Notes: generated by a model not told the origin, from the letters alone. DNA of 64,000 nucleotides from Sulfitobacter indolifex (GCF_022788655.1 NZ_CP084957.1:1-64000), one strand, 5' to 3'; positions 1-7,706 are shown, numbered from the stretch's first letter. Made by a program: numbers and translations.

Positions 1-1188
1 ATGAACGAGCAGCGGATCAGAATGGATCAAAAAATCCAAACGATGGCGACACGTCTAAGCAAATCGCTTGATGTGAATATGCGCAAGTCGTTTCTACCTG
101 ATGAACGAAAGTCTCTCAGACGCTTCTCATCCACGGAAGTTGCCCAGATCCTCGGGGTAAGCCAAGATTTTTTGCGGAAGATGTTTTTCGAGGACAAGCT
201 CGATCTCGGTGATATCGAGACAGACGCCCGCGGCCGCAGGTTCTACACTGCAGAGCAAATCGATATAGCGCGCCACGAAATAGCCCGGTCAAGCACCAAG
301 TTCCAGCATATCGTTCCTCGTCGTCGGGATGGGGAGCATATCCAGATCATTTCGATCGCCAACTTCAAAGGGGGGGCCGGGAAGACGACAACGGCGATCC
401 ATCTGGCCCAAAAGCTTGCCCTTGATGGTTATCGAGTTCTGGCAATCGATCTCGACCCACAAGCCTCAATGACCACCATGTTCGGTTTCCGGCCGGAAAT
501 CGACTTCCCTGAGGCCGGAACGGTGTACGATGCCCTCCGGTATGAGGACCCTATCCCATTTAGAGACGTTGTGCGCAAAACGTATTTCCACAACCTCGAT
601 CTAGCCGCGGCCGGCTTGTTGCTCTCTGAGTTCGAGACCGAAACCGCACACGCGCTTCGAAACAATATCAGGCCGCCGTTCTATCAGCGGCTTGCTCTTT
701 GCATTAATGAAGTCGAGACAGACTACGACATTGTCGTCATCGACTGCCCACCGCAACTCGGGTTTACCACACTATCGGCTTTGGTAGCGTCGACATCCCT
801 AGTCGTCACTGTCATTCCAAGCATGCTTGACGTCGCCTCGATGGCCCAATTCCTGCAGCTCACATCCAGCCTCATGGCAACAATTGCTGATGTGGGCGCA
901 TCGCCCGACTGGGACTTCATGAGATTTCTAATCACTCGTTTCGAGCCCAATGACGGCCCCCAAACTCAGATGGCGGCATTCCTGCGGACCATGTTCACGG
1001 ATGACGTTCTTACTCAGCCTTTCCTGAAATCCTCCGCAGTCTCTGACGCTGGACTCACGCAACAGACACTGTTCGAGATCGCCAGAACGGATTTTCATCG
1101 CCAGACGTACGATCGGGCTATCGAGTCCATCAACGGGGTTGTGGCGGAGGTCGAAGGGCTCATCAAAACGGCATGGGGGCGTAAGTAA
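1..1188 (+). CDS. repA: RepA, ParA-type partition ATPase of a repABC replicon
   Basis: ParA/MinD-type ATPase that, with RepB and parS, segregates the plasmid and represses the repABC operon. The 395-residue length is usual for RepA. Residues 41-61 form an N-terminal helix-turn-helix (TEVAQILGVSQDFLRKM). The deviant Walker A motif KGGAGKTTT lies at residues 123-131, the switch region DLDPQA at 150-155 and the VVIDCPP motif at 245-251. The stop codon overlaps the repB start (TAATG), so the two are translationally coupled. The window begins exactly at this ATG, so the promoter and any upstream operator lie outside. The gene contains a parS-like palindrome in frame. Confidence 0.95.
   Translation: MNEQRIRMDQKIQTMATRLSKSLDVNMRKSFLPDERKSLRRFSSTEVAQILGVSQDFLRKMFFEDKLDLGDIETDARGRRFYTAEQIDIARHEIARSSTKFQHIVPRRRDGEHIQIISIANFKGGAGKTTTAIHLAQKLALDGYRVLAIDLDPQASMTTMFGFRPEIDFPEAGTVYDALRYEDPIPFRDVVRKTYFHNLDLAAAGLLLSEFETETAHALRNNIRPPFYQRLALCINEVETDYDIVVIDCPPQLGFTTLSALVASTSLVVTVIPSMLDVASMAQFLQLTSSLMATIADVGASPDWDFMRFLITRFEPNDGPQTQMAAFLRTMFTDDVLTQPFLKSSAVSDAGLTQQTLFEIARTDFHRQTYDRAIESINGVVAEVEGLIKTAWGRK
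485..500. promoter_or_regulatory. parS-like centromere palindrome 1 (inside repA)
   Basis: GTTTCCGGCCGGAAAT, with a perfect 14-bp palindromic core at 486-499. It fits the repABC parS consensus GTTNNCNGCNGNNAAC except for the last base. The same core recurs inside repB and repC, so it is unlikely to be chance. RepB is the expected ligand. Confidence 0.6.
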
Positions 1189-2258
1189 TGGCCCGCAAAG
1201 TCACATTCGACATTCCCGAGGATGAAGAAAAGCAGCAGAGCTCGTCGATTTCTCCGACTCGAACCCAGTCACGAGCCCCTGCCCTTTCGGGAATGGCCCG
1301 TTCTCTTCAGGATGCGGCACAATCTTCAATTCAAGAAATCAGTACCGACCTTATTGATGATTCCGAGTTCCAGGATCGTCTGGCCCTGGATGACGAAGAT
1401 GACATCAGGGAACTGGCTGAAAGCATTGACAAGCAGGGACAGCTTATCCCGATACTTCTGAGCCCCGAAGGGGGGCGGTACAGGATCATCTATGGGCGCA
1501 GGCGATTAGCCGCCCTTCGACTTATCGGCAAGCCCGCAAAGGCTCTCATCAGAGGCTTGGATGAGGATCAAGCGATTCTTGCACAAGGCCAAGAGAACAG
1601 CTTCCGAAAAGACCTCAGCTGGATCGAGAAAGCCCTGTTTGCACGTTCTCTCATAGAGTCCGGCAAGGATGAGGGACTGGTCTGTGACGCCCTCAACATC
1701 GATCAGAAAGCCAGGAAAGCCGGTGACAAGCTCACGGGACTTGCTCGCATGAAACAAGTCACTTCCTGTATTCCGACTGAACTCATCCAAAAGATCGGGG
1801 CGGCACCCGGGGTTGGACGGGATCGTTGGTATGCTGCCGCAAAGGCTTATGAGAGCCTTGGCTTCTCTGGAGATGAAGGGTTTCCGGCCGGAAACCGAGA
1901 ATTCCATGATGCTCTCATGGAATCCAGAGGTTCAGGCAAGACCTCCGACGAACGCTTTGCGATCTTCGAAGGGCTCCTAAAACAGCACAAGCCCCCTGCC
2001 CCATCGGCAATCAAGACAAAACTCGGGATGGTGAAGGTCACCAAAAGAAATGTGATCATCACCGTCAAGAACGGAAATGACGGGCTTCATAAGTGGATCT
2101 CTGAGAATCCAGAGGCCGCTCTTCTAGCGTTGGCGAACGCGAAGGCCGCTGGTCCAGGGCAGATCATTACCCCAGAGAAAATGGAACCCATAGGTAACCC
2201 AGTCTCCGGCAGGGATCAGGATCTTGATGGTCCTGACATAGACGATAACAAAAACTGA
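1188..2258 (+). CDS. repB: RepB, ParB-type centromere-binding protein of a repABC replicon
   Basis: ParB-family protein of 356 residues that binds parS and partners RepA. The N-terminal ParB/Srx-like domain shows GQLIPILLSP, the GRRR box (IIYGRRRLAALRL) and ENSFRKDLS, followed by a helix-turn-helix region and a RepB C-terminal dimerisation region. The ATG overlaps the repA stop by one base. It contains the best parS-like palindrome of the cassette. About 155 bases separate it from repC, and that gap holds the antisense RNA. Confidence 0.93.
   Translation: MARKVTFDIPEDEEKQQSSSISPTRTQSRAPALSGMARSLQDAAQSSIQEISTDLIDDSEFQDRLALDDEDDIRELAESIDKQGQLIPILLSPEGGRYRIIYGRRRLAALRLIGKPAKALIRGLDEDQAILAQGQENSFRKDLSWIEKALFARSLIESGKDEGLVCDALNIDQKARKAGDKLTGLARMKQVTSCIPTELIQKIGAAPGVGRDRWYAAAKAYESLGFSGDEGFPAGNREFHDALMESRGSGKTSDERFAIFEGLLKQHKPPAPSAIKTKLGMVKVTKRNVIITVKNGNDGLHKWISENPEAALLALANAKAAGPGQIITPEKMEPIGNPVSGRDQDLDGPDIDDNKN
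1879..1896. promoter_or_regulatory. parS-like centromere palindrome 2 (inside repB)
   Basis: GGTTTCCGGCCGGAAACC, a perfect 18-bp palindrome. Its inner 16 bases match GTTNNCNGCNGNNAAC at every fixed position. It lies in frame within repB. Confidence 0.7.
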
Positions 2259-2279
2259 GCAGAAAGGAGGACAGGCCAG

Positions 2280-2317
2280 AAAAGGAAAGACCCCCCGAAA
2301 GCAGTGCTTCCGAAGGG
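2280..2317 (-). terminator. Rho-independent terminator of the repABC antisense RNA
   Basis: On the minus strand, CCCTTCGGAAGC (2317-2306), a three-base loop, then GCTTTCGGGGGG (2302-2291) make a 12-bp stem using Watson-Crick and G-U pairs. A U-rich run follows (TCTTTCCTTTTCT, from 2290 downward). The stem pairs completely only in the minus-strand transcript, because the wobble positions become C-A mismatches in the plus-strand RNA. This fixes the direction of transcription. Confidence 0.7.
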
Positions 2318-2335
2318 CCTCGATTAGCTTAGACA
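2280..2335 (-). ncRNA. Counter-transcribed RNA (incA/ctRNA) between repB and repC
   Basis: RepABC replicons encode a short antisense RNA between repB and repC that limits RepC synthesis and determines incompatibility. Here a minus-strand promoter at 2341-2369 should start transcription near 2334, and the stem-loop terminator at 2317-2291 with its U-tract ends it near 2280. The predicted RNA is about 55 nt, the usual ctRNA size. The start site is inferred from promoter spacing. Confidence 0.7.
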
Positions 2336-2340
2336 CCTGA

Positions 2341-2369
2341 TTGATACCCCGAAGCCGAATCGTTTTCAA
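2341..2369 (-). promoter_or_regulatory. Sigma-70 promoter of the ctRNA
   Basis: Minus strand: -35 TTGAAA (2369-2364), a 17-bp spacer, then -10 TATCAA (2346-2341). It lies just upstream of the predicted ctRNA start and points away from repC. Confidence 0.65.
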
Positions 2370-2371
2370 CA

Positions 2372-2399
2372 CCGTTCGCGGTGAACGGGGAAGCTTTTT
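2372..2399 (+). promoter_or_regulatory. Possible attenuator hairpin before repC
   Basis: CCGTTC-GCGGT-GAACGG (2372-2388) can form a stem-loop followed a few bases later by TTTTT (2395-2399), immediately before the preferred repC start. In other repABC plasmids ctRNA binding favours a terminating stem-loop upstream of repC. This hairpin is the natural candidate, but the alternative fold was not computed. Confidence 0.45.
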
Positions 2400-2413
2400 C
2401 AGCCGAAATCATC

Positions 2414-3463
2414 ATGAGACAGGTATTTTCTCACACACCCGCCTTGGCGGAACGATCTACTATACCCGGTACGAACCCGTACAGGGTAATCGAGCCAATC
2501 CGAGCGATTCGCAAAGAACTCGGTCTGACACCAAATGACCTGGTAACACTGCAGGCCTTGATCAGCTTCATGCCGAAGAAGGCCGGACAAACAGCTCCAA
2601 TGACTATCGTCTTTCCCTCAAACGCATCATTGTCTGAGAGAACGAACGGCCTGAACGAGAGAACGATTCGACGGTGTATCGGACACCTCGTGGATGCCGG
2701 GCTGATCCAGCGCAGGGATAGCGCAACCCGCAAACGGTTCCCTCTTCGCTACGGTGGATTGATCAGAGATGCCTTTGGCTTCGATCTGCAGCCAATGTAT
2801 GATCGGGAAAGAGAGTTCACCGAACACGCAGAACAGCTTGTGGGCGATCAGGAAAAGCTACGGTCACTCAAGGCGGAGGCACTGGCCCTTCGTGTCGAGG
2901 CTTTGCGCCAAGCAAAGGATGTTGAGACTGTCTCATTTCTCCAGAACGTACGAAACATCCTACGCCGTGCAACTCTCAAAGCCGACGAAATCATAGAGCT
3001 TATCAAGAGGCTGGCAGAGTTGGTCGGAGCGACCATCAGAGAGTTTCCGGCCGGAAACCATGACGCTCAGGAAACAATGCCCGACCAAATGTCCGGCGAC
3101 GACGGACAAAATGTCCGGCACGTAGAACCCACAAGATTGAATATAAAAAAAGATAGAGCAGATGCACACTGCACCTCTGGTTTTCAGGAACGCCGAGATC
3201 CAACAATTATGGCATGGACGGACCTGAAAAACATATCGGACTTCTTCCCGCATGAACCAAGAGATCATCAATCAGTTCTCGAAATATTGGCCGATGTCGG
3301 AAGATTGCTAAGAATAGAACAGGGCAGGATCATGAAACACCTTAGAGAACGAGGTCCAGGGCAGCTCCTTATTGCACTCAACGAATTAATTTTGAGAGCC
3401 AGCTTAGGACAGGTGAAAAACAACAACGCCTACCTTGATGCTATGATGAGGCAAGGAAACTGA
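2414..3463 (+). CDS. repC: RepC replication initiator
   Basis: Initiator of repABC replicons, which acts at an origin usually lying within repC. The protein has 349 residues from ATG 2414. A GTG at 2381 would add 11 residues, but it falls inside the predicted attenuator hairpin. Residues about 20-120 form a winged-helix part (NDLVTLQALISFMP, LSERTNGLNERTIRRCIGHL, DAGLIQRRD). The region around residues 125-200 is a charged helix, and the C-terminus (GQLLIALNELILRA, NNAYLDAMMRQG) matches the RepC end. It is somewhat short for the family (about 400). Neither candidate start has a clear Shine-Dalgarno. Confidence 0.88.
   Translation: MRQVFSHTPALAERSTIPGTNPYRVIEPIRAIRKELGLTPNDLVTLQALISFMPKKAGQTAPMTIVFPSNASLSERTNGLNERTIRRCIGHLVDAGLIQRRDSATRKRFPLRYGGLIRDAFGFDLQPMYDREREFTEHAEQLVGDQEKLRSLKAEALALRVEALRQAKDVETVSFLQNVRNILRRATLKADEIIELIKRLAELVGATIREFPAGNHDAQETMPDQMSGDDGQNVRHVEPTRLNIKKDRADAHCTSGFQERRDPTIMAWTDLKNISDFFPHEPRDHQSVLEILADVGRLLRIEQGRIMKHLRERGPGQLLIALNELILRASLGQVKNNNAYLDAMMRQGN
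3043..3058. promoter_or_regulatory. parS-like centromere palindrome 3 (inside repC)
   Basis: GTTTCCGGCCGGAAAC, a perfect 16-bp palindrome matching GTTNNCNGCNGNNAAC, inside the repC frame. It is about 1.15 kb from site 2. Confidence 0.65.
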
Positions 3464-3700
3464 TGCTCTTGCCACATAAACTCGACCGGCTGGTGAGTCT
3501 GCATAGCCATCGAAGATCAAGAGACAATTGCGGCACACTTCAGATCACCCGCGTCAGGTGCAAGTCTGGAATGTTGTAGCTTATCATGGAACAAGAAGCC
3601 ATTCTAGGTTTGCTAGATGTTCACAGACGCCTCGGCCCAAGTGGCCAACCTTACCGTCGTGTTTGTCTGTGTTAATGCTTATAACGCCGAGGGTGATACA

Positions 3701-4000
3701 ATGCTGCTCGATTGGCTGGTGACGGATGAACAAGCGACCCATACCAAACTACTCTCCGAGTATCAGGCCTTGGAAGAAGAGTACGCTAGACAAGATGAAC
3801 CCCCCGAGATTGATACTCAGCTTGGCGTGTTGGAAGCAGAGATCCAAAAGATCGAGATCCGGCCGTTAGCCTTCAATCCGACAGACATCGGGCGGGCAGG
3901 GGCCTTCGTCATGTTTGACCGCTACGGCGCGCTGGCAGTCTCTCGCGGCTACGACCACCTGACCTCGGACGAGTCCGTTGAAGACGGCAACACCGCCTAA
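3701..4000 (+). pseudogene. Fragment of a ParB-like (Spo0J/RepB family) protein
   Basis: The reading frame encodes a coiled-coil segment followed by IRPLAFNPTDIGRAGAFV and MFDRYGALAVSRGY, then an acidic tail. This resembles the middle of large plasmid ParB-like proteins such as the 660-residue one at 7787-9769, where an acidic coiled coil precedes a short beta-rich segment. The N-terminal nuclease/HTH part is missing and no good ribosome site precedes ATG 3701 (the frame is open from 3617). It is probably a remnant left by rearrangement next to the replication cassette. The assignment rests on similarity by eye. Confidence 0.5.
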
Positions 4001-4063
4001 GAGTACGCCTACACTGGACCGTGCGGCGGTTCGGATGACACATGGGAGGGCTCAACCCATCTC

Positions 4064-4097
4064 TTGCAGAATATCCAGAATGTACGTATATTCTGCA
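4064..4097 (+). promoter_or_regulatory. Promoter and palindromic operator of the toxin-antitoxin pair
   Basis: TGCAGAATAT (4065-4074) and ATATTCTGCA (4088-4097) form a perfect 10-bp inverted repeat with a 13-bp spacer. It overlaps a candidate promoter TTGCAG (4064-4069), 17 bp, TATATT (4087-4092). Placement just upstream of the antitoxin start fits autoregulation by the antitoxin-toxin complex. Confidence 0.55.
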
Positions 4098-4115
4098 CGA
4101 ATGGAGACCCAGATC

Positions 4116-4370
4116 ATGCATGAGCTTCCCGAGTTCAAGGCGGCCGACCTGACGCGGCACACAAGTGACCTGTTTGACGCGGCCATTCGGTCGCCGATTG
4201 CGATCACCAAGCATCGCAAGCCGAAATTCGTGCTGATGAGCATGGACCAGTACCAGCAGCTCGCGCGGGGGGCCACGCAACAGGCTCATATGGTTGACGA
4301 GATGCCCGAGGATCTCAAGGCGCTGATGATTGAAGGGCTCGAGCGGGACTTGACGCGGGCGGATGACTAA
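4116..4370 (+). CDS. Phd/YefM-type antitoxin
   Basis: 84-residue antitoxin for the toxin that follows. The N-terminus (HELPEFKAADLTRHTSDLFDAA) and the beta-strand segment ITKHRKPKFVLMSMDQYQQL are the Phd/YefM DNA-binding fold. The acidic C-terminus (MPEDLKALMIEGLERDL) would wrap the toxin. ATG 4116 is preferred because GGAG (4103-4106) lies nine bases upstream; ATG 4101 is the alternative. It overlaps the toxin gene by eight bases. A palindromic operator lies just upstream. Confidence 0.8.
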   Translation: MHELPEFKAADLTRHTSDLFDAAIRSPIAITKHRKPKFVLMSMDQYQQLARGATQQAHMVDEMPEDLKALMIEGLERDLTRADD

Positions 4371-4779
4371 GCCGAGTGCGGGAGAGGTTTTCCGCTACCC
4401 GTTCCTATGGAAACGCGAGCAGATGGCGGGCGAGACCGAGGGCCGCAAGACACGGCCTGTCTGTATCGCCGTCACTGTCGCCAAGTCCGATAGCGAGACC
4501 GTGGTGTTCATCCTGCCGATCACGACGCAACCGCCCTTGCCCTCGCGCAAGTGCATCGAGGTGCCACAGATCGAGTCGCAGCGTGTGGGGTTGGAGACCC
4601 ATGTCCGCAAATGGGTCATGCTGGACAAGATCAACACCGATATTCTGGAGCGGTCCTATGTCTGGGAGGACCGCACGCCCATCGGCGCGTTCAGTTCCGT
4701 CTTCACATTCAAAATCCAGTCCAGCCTGATCGCGCTTGCCAGGTCGGGCGGGGCATCGATTGTTGATCGGCTGAAGTAG
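4363..4779 (+). CDS. PemK/MazF-like toxin
   Basis: 138-residue growth inhibitor, predicted to be an mRNA interferase-like protein of the PemK/MazF fold. Features are the opening GEVFRYPFLW, the RKTRPVCIAV strand pair typical of this fold, VVFILPITTQ, and the helix region WVMLDKINTDIL. It starts inside the antitoxin gene, the usual antitoxin-first operon. The family is clear by layout, but the RNA target cannot be told from sequence. Confidence 0.78.
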   Translation: MTKPSAGEVFRYPFLWKREQMAGETEGRKTRPVCIAVTVAKSDSETVVFILPITTQPPLPSRKCIEVPQIESQRVGLETHVRKWVMLDKINTDILERSYVWEDRTPIGAFSSVFTFKIQSSLIALARSGGASIVDRLK

Positions 4780-4807
4780 TCTCAATCACCGCAGGGGCTA
4801 CCCAGCT

Positions 4808-5101
4808 TCATTTGTTCCCATCGATCCATTTTGACATCAGCCCCTTGTCGCGGAAACACTCATCCGGGACGGCGCGGCGTTTGATCCGGGCGAGACGCTC
4901 GGCGAAGGCGACCTGCTTCGATGTCGGGCGGCTGTCCTGCGCGCCCGGGTTCAACTTGGCTTGTGCGTCGATCCAGGCACTCAAGGAGCGCCGATCTTGC
5001 TGAACCTCCCACGGCAGAAGCGTCTGGTTGCGCAGGGCCAGCAACCGCGCATAGGCAATCTGCTTTGGCGTCGCGGGCAGGGCGTAAGTAGTGCTTTCCA
5101 T
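4808..5101 (-). CDS. Small protein with two internal repeats, under a LexA-like box
   Basis: 97-residue protein of unknown function. It consists of two related segments of about 38 residues. The first has PATPKQIAYARLLALRNQ and ends in SLSAWIDA; the second has PTSKQVAFAERLARIKRR and ends in LMSKWID. Each has the pattern TPKQ/TSKQ, aromatic-A-rich helix, basic stretch, W-I-D. This looks like an internal duplication of a small helical, probably nucleic-acid- or protein-binding unit. A good Shine-Dalgarno (AAGGGAAA) precedes ATG 5101, and a GTTC-N7-GTTC box lies 36-50 bases upstream. Confidence 0.65.
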   Translation of the reverse strand: MESTTYALPATPKQIAYARLLALRNQTLLPWEVQQDRRSLSAWIDAQAKLNPGAQDSRPTSKQVAFAERLARIKRRAVPDECFRDKGLMSKWIDGNK

Positions 5102-5136
5102 CGGGGATTTCCCTTCTTAGCTCGGTTCTTAAAAAA

Positions 5137-5151
5137 GAACATAACGGGAAC
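5137..5151 (-). promoter_or_regulatory. Alphaproteobacterial LexA-type (SOS) box
   Basis: On the minus strand the sequence reads GTTC-CCGTTAT-GTTC, an exact match to the GTTC-N7-GTTC operator of Rhodobacter-type LexA. It sits 36 bp upstream of the start codon of the gene at 4808-5101, a sensible position for repression. SOS control of this gene is therefore inferred. Confidence 0.55.
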
Positions 5152-5283
5152 AAATACAAGCCACCTCCGGAAATCATGGGGTTTGAGAGGAAGAGGAGGG
5201 CCGGAGAGGGTCAGGCCTGAGGGTGTCGGAGAGAGGGTACCCGAAAGAGGGTTGAACCGGCTTGATCCTGTTCCTCATCGGGG

Positions 5284-5351
5284 TCTGATGCCGGAAAGTG
5301 CAGGATCCTGCGTTCTCATGAGCTTCGCATTTAACAATCTCCGGCATCAGA
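5284..5351. repeat. Inverted repeat in the 5102-5468 intergenic gap
   Basis: TCTGATGCCGG (5284-5294) and CCGGCATCAGA (5341-5351) are perfect 11-bp arms around 46 bases that themselves contain the palindrome GCAGGATCCTGC (5300-5311). The gap carries no convincing gene. A structured DNA site or RNA hairpin is possible; the function is unknown. Confidence 0.5.
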
Positions 5352-5468
5352 TCCCTAAAGAGTGAAAGTGTCCTTCGGGTTTTGTGACTGACGGATGAGG
5401 GCCTTTGGGGTCCCTCAGATGGGTCCGGGCCGGGTTCCGGTCTGTCTTTCCTGATTAAGGGCATTCCC

Positions 5469-5939
5469 ATGCAAACAGGTGTCTTGCGCGTGTTGCGCGC
5501 GACCGCTGCCTCGTCGTGGCGACACAAGGAACTACGCCGAACCGGCCAGACGGGGCAGTCACAACGGCGCGAGCGCGAGACTGTCCTGCGTGACCTCGGC
5601 TATCTGAAGCAGGCGGCGTCATTGCCAAACGCGCATATGATCTGCGGAGAGGGCGGGACATTCATCCATCTTGGTTGGACCACCGTGTCGACCTTCGCGC
5701 CGATCGAGCGCTTTCCCTTGGCCACTCTTGCGGTCGCACGAGGGACCCCGTTCATCGATGTCCGGCCCGTCACCGATGTCATTGCCTTCGCGAACTTGCC
5801 GCGGGTGGCGCGGGACGGATCGGACGACTCTGAACCTTGGGGTCCCGGCAGGTCCGTGTCGCTGACCACCTACATCGACATGGTCGAAGCCCTCGGTGCC
5901 AGGATCATCAACGATCCGCGGCCCCGTCAGTCAATCTAA
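5469..5939 (+). CDS. Conserved-looking plasmid protein, function unknown
   Basis: 156 residues from ATG 5469, with AAGGGC eight bases upstream. The N-terminus is basic (about residues 1-45). The rest is a compact alpha/beta-looking domain with FIHLGWTTVSTFAPIERFPLA, GTPFIDVRPVTDVIAFANLP and a closing DMVEALGARI. No motif I recognise. It is the first gene of the plus-strand establishment block and precedes the ArdC gene by 40 bases. Confidence 0.6.
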   Translation: MQTGVLRVLRATAASSWRHKELRRTGQTGQSQRRERETVLRDLGYLKQAASLPNAHMICGEGGTFIHLGWTTVSTFAPIERFPLATLAVARGTPFIDVRPVTDVIAFANLPRVARDGSDDSEPWGPGRSVSLTTYIDMVEALGARIINDPRPRQSI

Positions 5940-5979
5940 TCACCATTTCCTCTCACAAAAACTCGAAAGGAGGCCAGCC

Positions 5980-6918
5980 ATGGCCCGATCCCGCACGCCC
6001 AAATTCGATGCCTCCGAGGTCATCACAAACGAAATCGTCCGCATCATTGAGCGCGGCGTTCTGCCGTGGCGCAAGCCCTGGACCGCAGGCGGCAGCTCTC
6101 GTCCCCTGCGCGTGGGCGGTGAGCCCTACCAGGGGGTCAACAACTTCCTGCTGACCATGCGAACGGTGATGGCAGGCCACAGCTCGCCTTTCTGGATGAC
6201 GCTGCCGCAGGCCAATGCCTTGCACGCAAAGGTCCGCAAGGGCGAAAAGTCCTCGGTCGTGATCTATTACGGTCAAAGTCGGAAAGACGCCGATGGCGAG
6301 GACGACCGCAGCGACGGAGATGATCGCTCCGAGGAGGCCCGCATCTTCCGCTTCCAGAAATCCTACCGCGTCTTCAACGCCTGCCAGATCGAGGGCTTGC
6401 CCGAGAGCTTCTTCCCCGATCCGGAACCCGTGCCCGAGCATCCGCCGTCCGAGCCCGTCACGCACATGCAGGCGTTTTTCGATGCCATCGACATCACAAC
6501 CGTCTTCACGGGCACGGAGGCGTACTATTTGCCGCCCGTGGACAAGGTCTACATGCCGTCCATCACGCGGTTCCAGGATCCGCGCAATTTTTACGGGGTC
6601 TGGACCCATGAGCTGGCCCATGCCACGAAGGCCCCCCATCGACTGAACCGTGATTTCGGGTTCTCGAAGTTTGGCAACACGTCCTATGCGCGCGAGGAGA
6701 TCGTCGCGGAATTGACCTCGGTGTTCTTGGGGCAGACGCTCGGCTTCACGGCGCATACGCTCGAGATGAATGCCGCCTACCTGCACAACTGGTTGCGCGT
6801 CCTTCGGTCGGACAAGGGTGCGATCTTCAAGCACGCCGTGGACGCGCAGCGGGCCTGCGACTATCTGATCGCCAGATCTGAAGCGGGTAGGGCAGGGCGC
6901 AGCGCCGAGGCCGCGTGA
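5980..6918 (+). CDS. ardC: ArdC-family antirestriction protein (ssDNA-binding, metalloprotease-like)
   Basis: 312-residue ArdC-type protein. Family members bind single-stranded DNA and protect incoming plasmid DNA from restriction. The N-terminal ArdC-N domain (about residues 1-140) has VITNEIVRIIERGVLPWRKPW and GVNNFLLTM. The C-terminal zincin-like domain has the metal motif HELAH (H210, E211, H214) and a downstream glutamate in EEIVAELTSVFLG (E244). The start is fixed by AAAGGAGG six bases before ATG 5980. An acidic insert (around residues 108-124) splits the N-terminal domain. It is the expected type of early-expressed gene in a conjugative plasmid's establishment block. Confidence 0.9.
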   Translation: MARSRTPKFDASEVITNEIVRIIERGVLPWRKPWTAGGSSRPLRVGGEPYQGVNNFLLTMRTVMAGHSSPFWMTLPQANALHAKVRKGEKSSVVIYYGQSRKDADGEDDRSDGDDRSEEARIFRFQKSYRVFNACQIEGLPESFFPDPEPVPEHPPSEPVTHMQAFFDAIDITTVFTGTEAYYLPPVDKVYMPSITRFQDPRNFYGVWTHELAHATKAPHRLNRDFGFSKFGNTSYAREEIVAELTSVFLGQTLGFTAHTLEMNAAYLHNWLRVLRSDKGAIFKHAVDAQRACDYLIARSEAGRAGRSAEAA

Positions 6919-6941
6919 CCACACGGAGAACGGAGTCGTCC

Positions 6942-7151
6942 ATGTCACGCAAGGAACCCAAGACGCTGCGGGTGGCCTGCTTCGAAGACGGCCGCCGCAA
7001 GATCATCACCTTCAAACGCAGTGCCTATTGGTGGAGCCGGTCCGAGGGCGCTTATCCGCTCTCGGCAGCGCTCGAGAGCATCACGGACCAGGGCGGCTGG
7101 ATCGCAACCATTCCCAACCCGAATTACAGACCCAAGGGGCTGTTCGGGTAG
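6942..7151 (+). CDS. Small plasmid protein, function unknown
   Basis: 69 residues from ATG 6942, with GGAG six bases upstream. It reads as a small beta-rich protein (TLRVACFEDGRRKIITFKRS, WIATIPNPNYRP). No family recognised. It lies between ardC and the DUF3768 gene in the same direction. Confidence 0.55.
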   Translation: MSRKEPKTLRVACFEDGRRKIITFKRSAYWWSRSEGAYPLSAALESITDQGGWIATIPNPNYRPKGLFG

Positions 7152-7238
7152 GGCACCTTCTCCTTCGGCCCTGCCGCCAAGCGGAAAAGAAAAAGCAGGC
7201 TTTGGGAAGGGTGTTTCAACTTCTCAAAGGAGATCCCC

Positions 7239-7628
7239 ATGTCCATGACCGTTCAACCCCAGCCAGACCGTCCGGATCCGACGGTGATCGCGGCGCAGAA
7301 CGACGCGTTTCGCAAGCTCGCGTGCCTTGGAGTGCCGCCCGCGCAGCCCATCCAGGGCCGGATGCATGTCACCCGCTCGCTTATGGAGGCCGGCGATGGC
7401 TTCATGGCCGAGGCGGTCAAGGCAACCCGTGAGTTTGCCACGTTCGAGCCTGAGAATGATCCCGAGGGCTTGCACGATTTCGGGGCGGTCGAGATCCGGG
7501 GCGAGACCGTGTTCTGGAAAATCGATCTCTATGAGGCAGACTCGGATTTCCGCTACGGGGCTGAGACCCCGGACAATCCCGCCACCACCATGCGCGTGCT
7601 GACCATCATGCTGGCGCGCGACTGGTAG
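7239..7628 (+). CDS. DUF3768 family protein
   Basis: 129 residues. The family signature is visible: IAAQNDAFRKL near the N-terminus, FATFEPENDPEGLHDFGAVE in the middle (the family's conserved NDP-x-G-x-H-D-F-G) and TTMRVLTIMLA at the end, with the VFWKIDLYE strand between. Function is unknown. DUF3768 genes are common on alphaproteobacterial plasmids and integrative elements near ArdC and DUF736 genes. A clear terminator follows at 7668. Confidence 0.8.
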   Translation: MSMTVQPQPDRPDPTVIAAQNDAFRKLACLGVPPAQPIQGRMHVTRSLMEAGDGFMAEAVKATREFATFEPENDPEGLHDFGAVEIRGETVFWKIDLYEADSDFRYGAETPDNPATTMRVLTIMLARDW

Positions 7629-7667
7629 AAGGGCAGGGGACACCCCCTCCTGAAACCCCAGGCGATG

Positions 7668-7706
7668 AAGGCCCACTGACCCCTCAAAGGGAGAGTGGGC
7701 CTTTTG
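7668..7706 (+). terminator. Rho-independent terminator after the DUF3768 gene
   Basis: AAGGCCCACT (7668-7677) pairs with AGTGGGCCTT (7694-7703), a 10-bp stem with a 16-base loop followed by TTTT. Confidence 0.75.
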
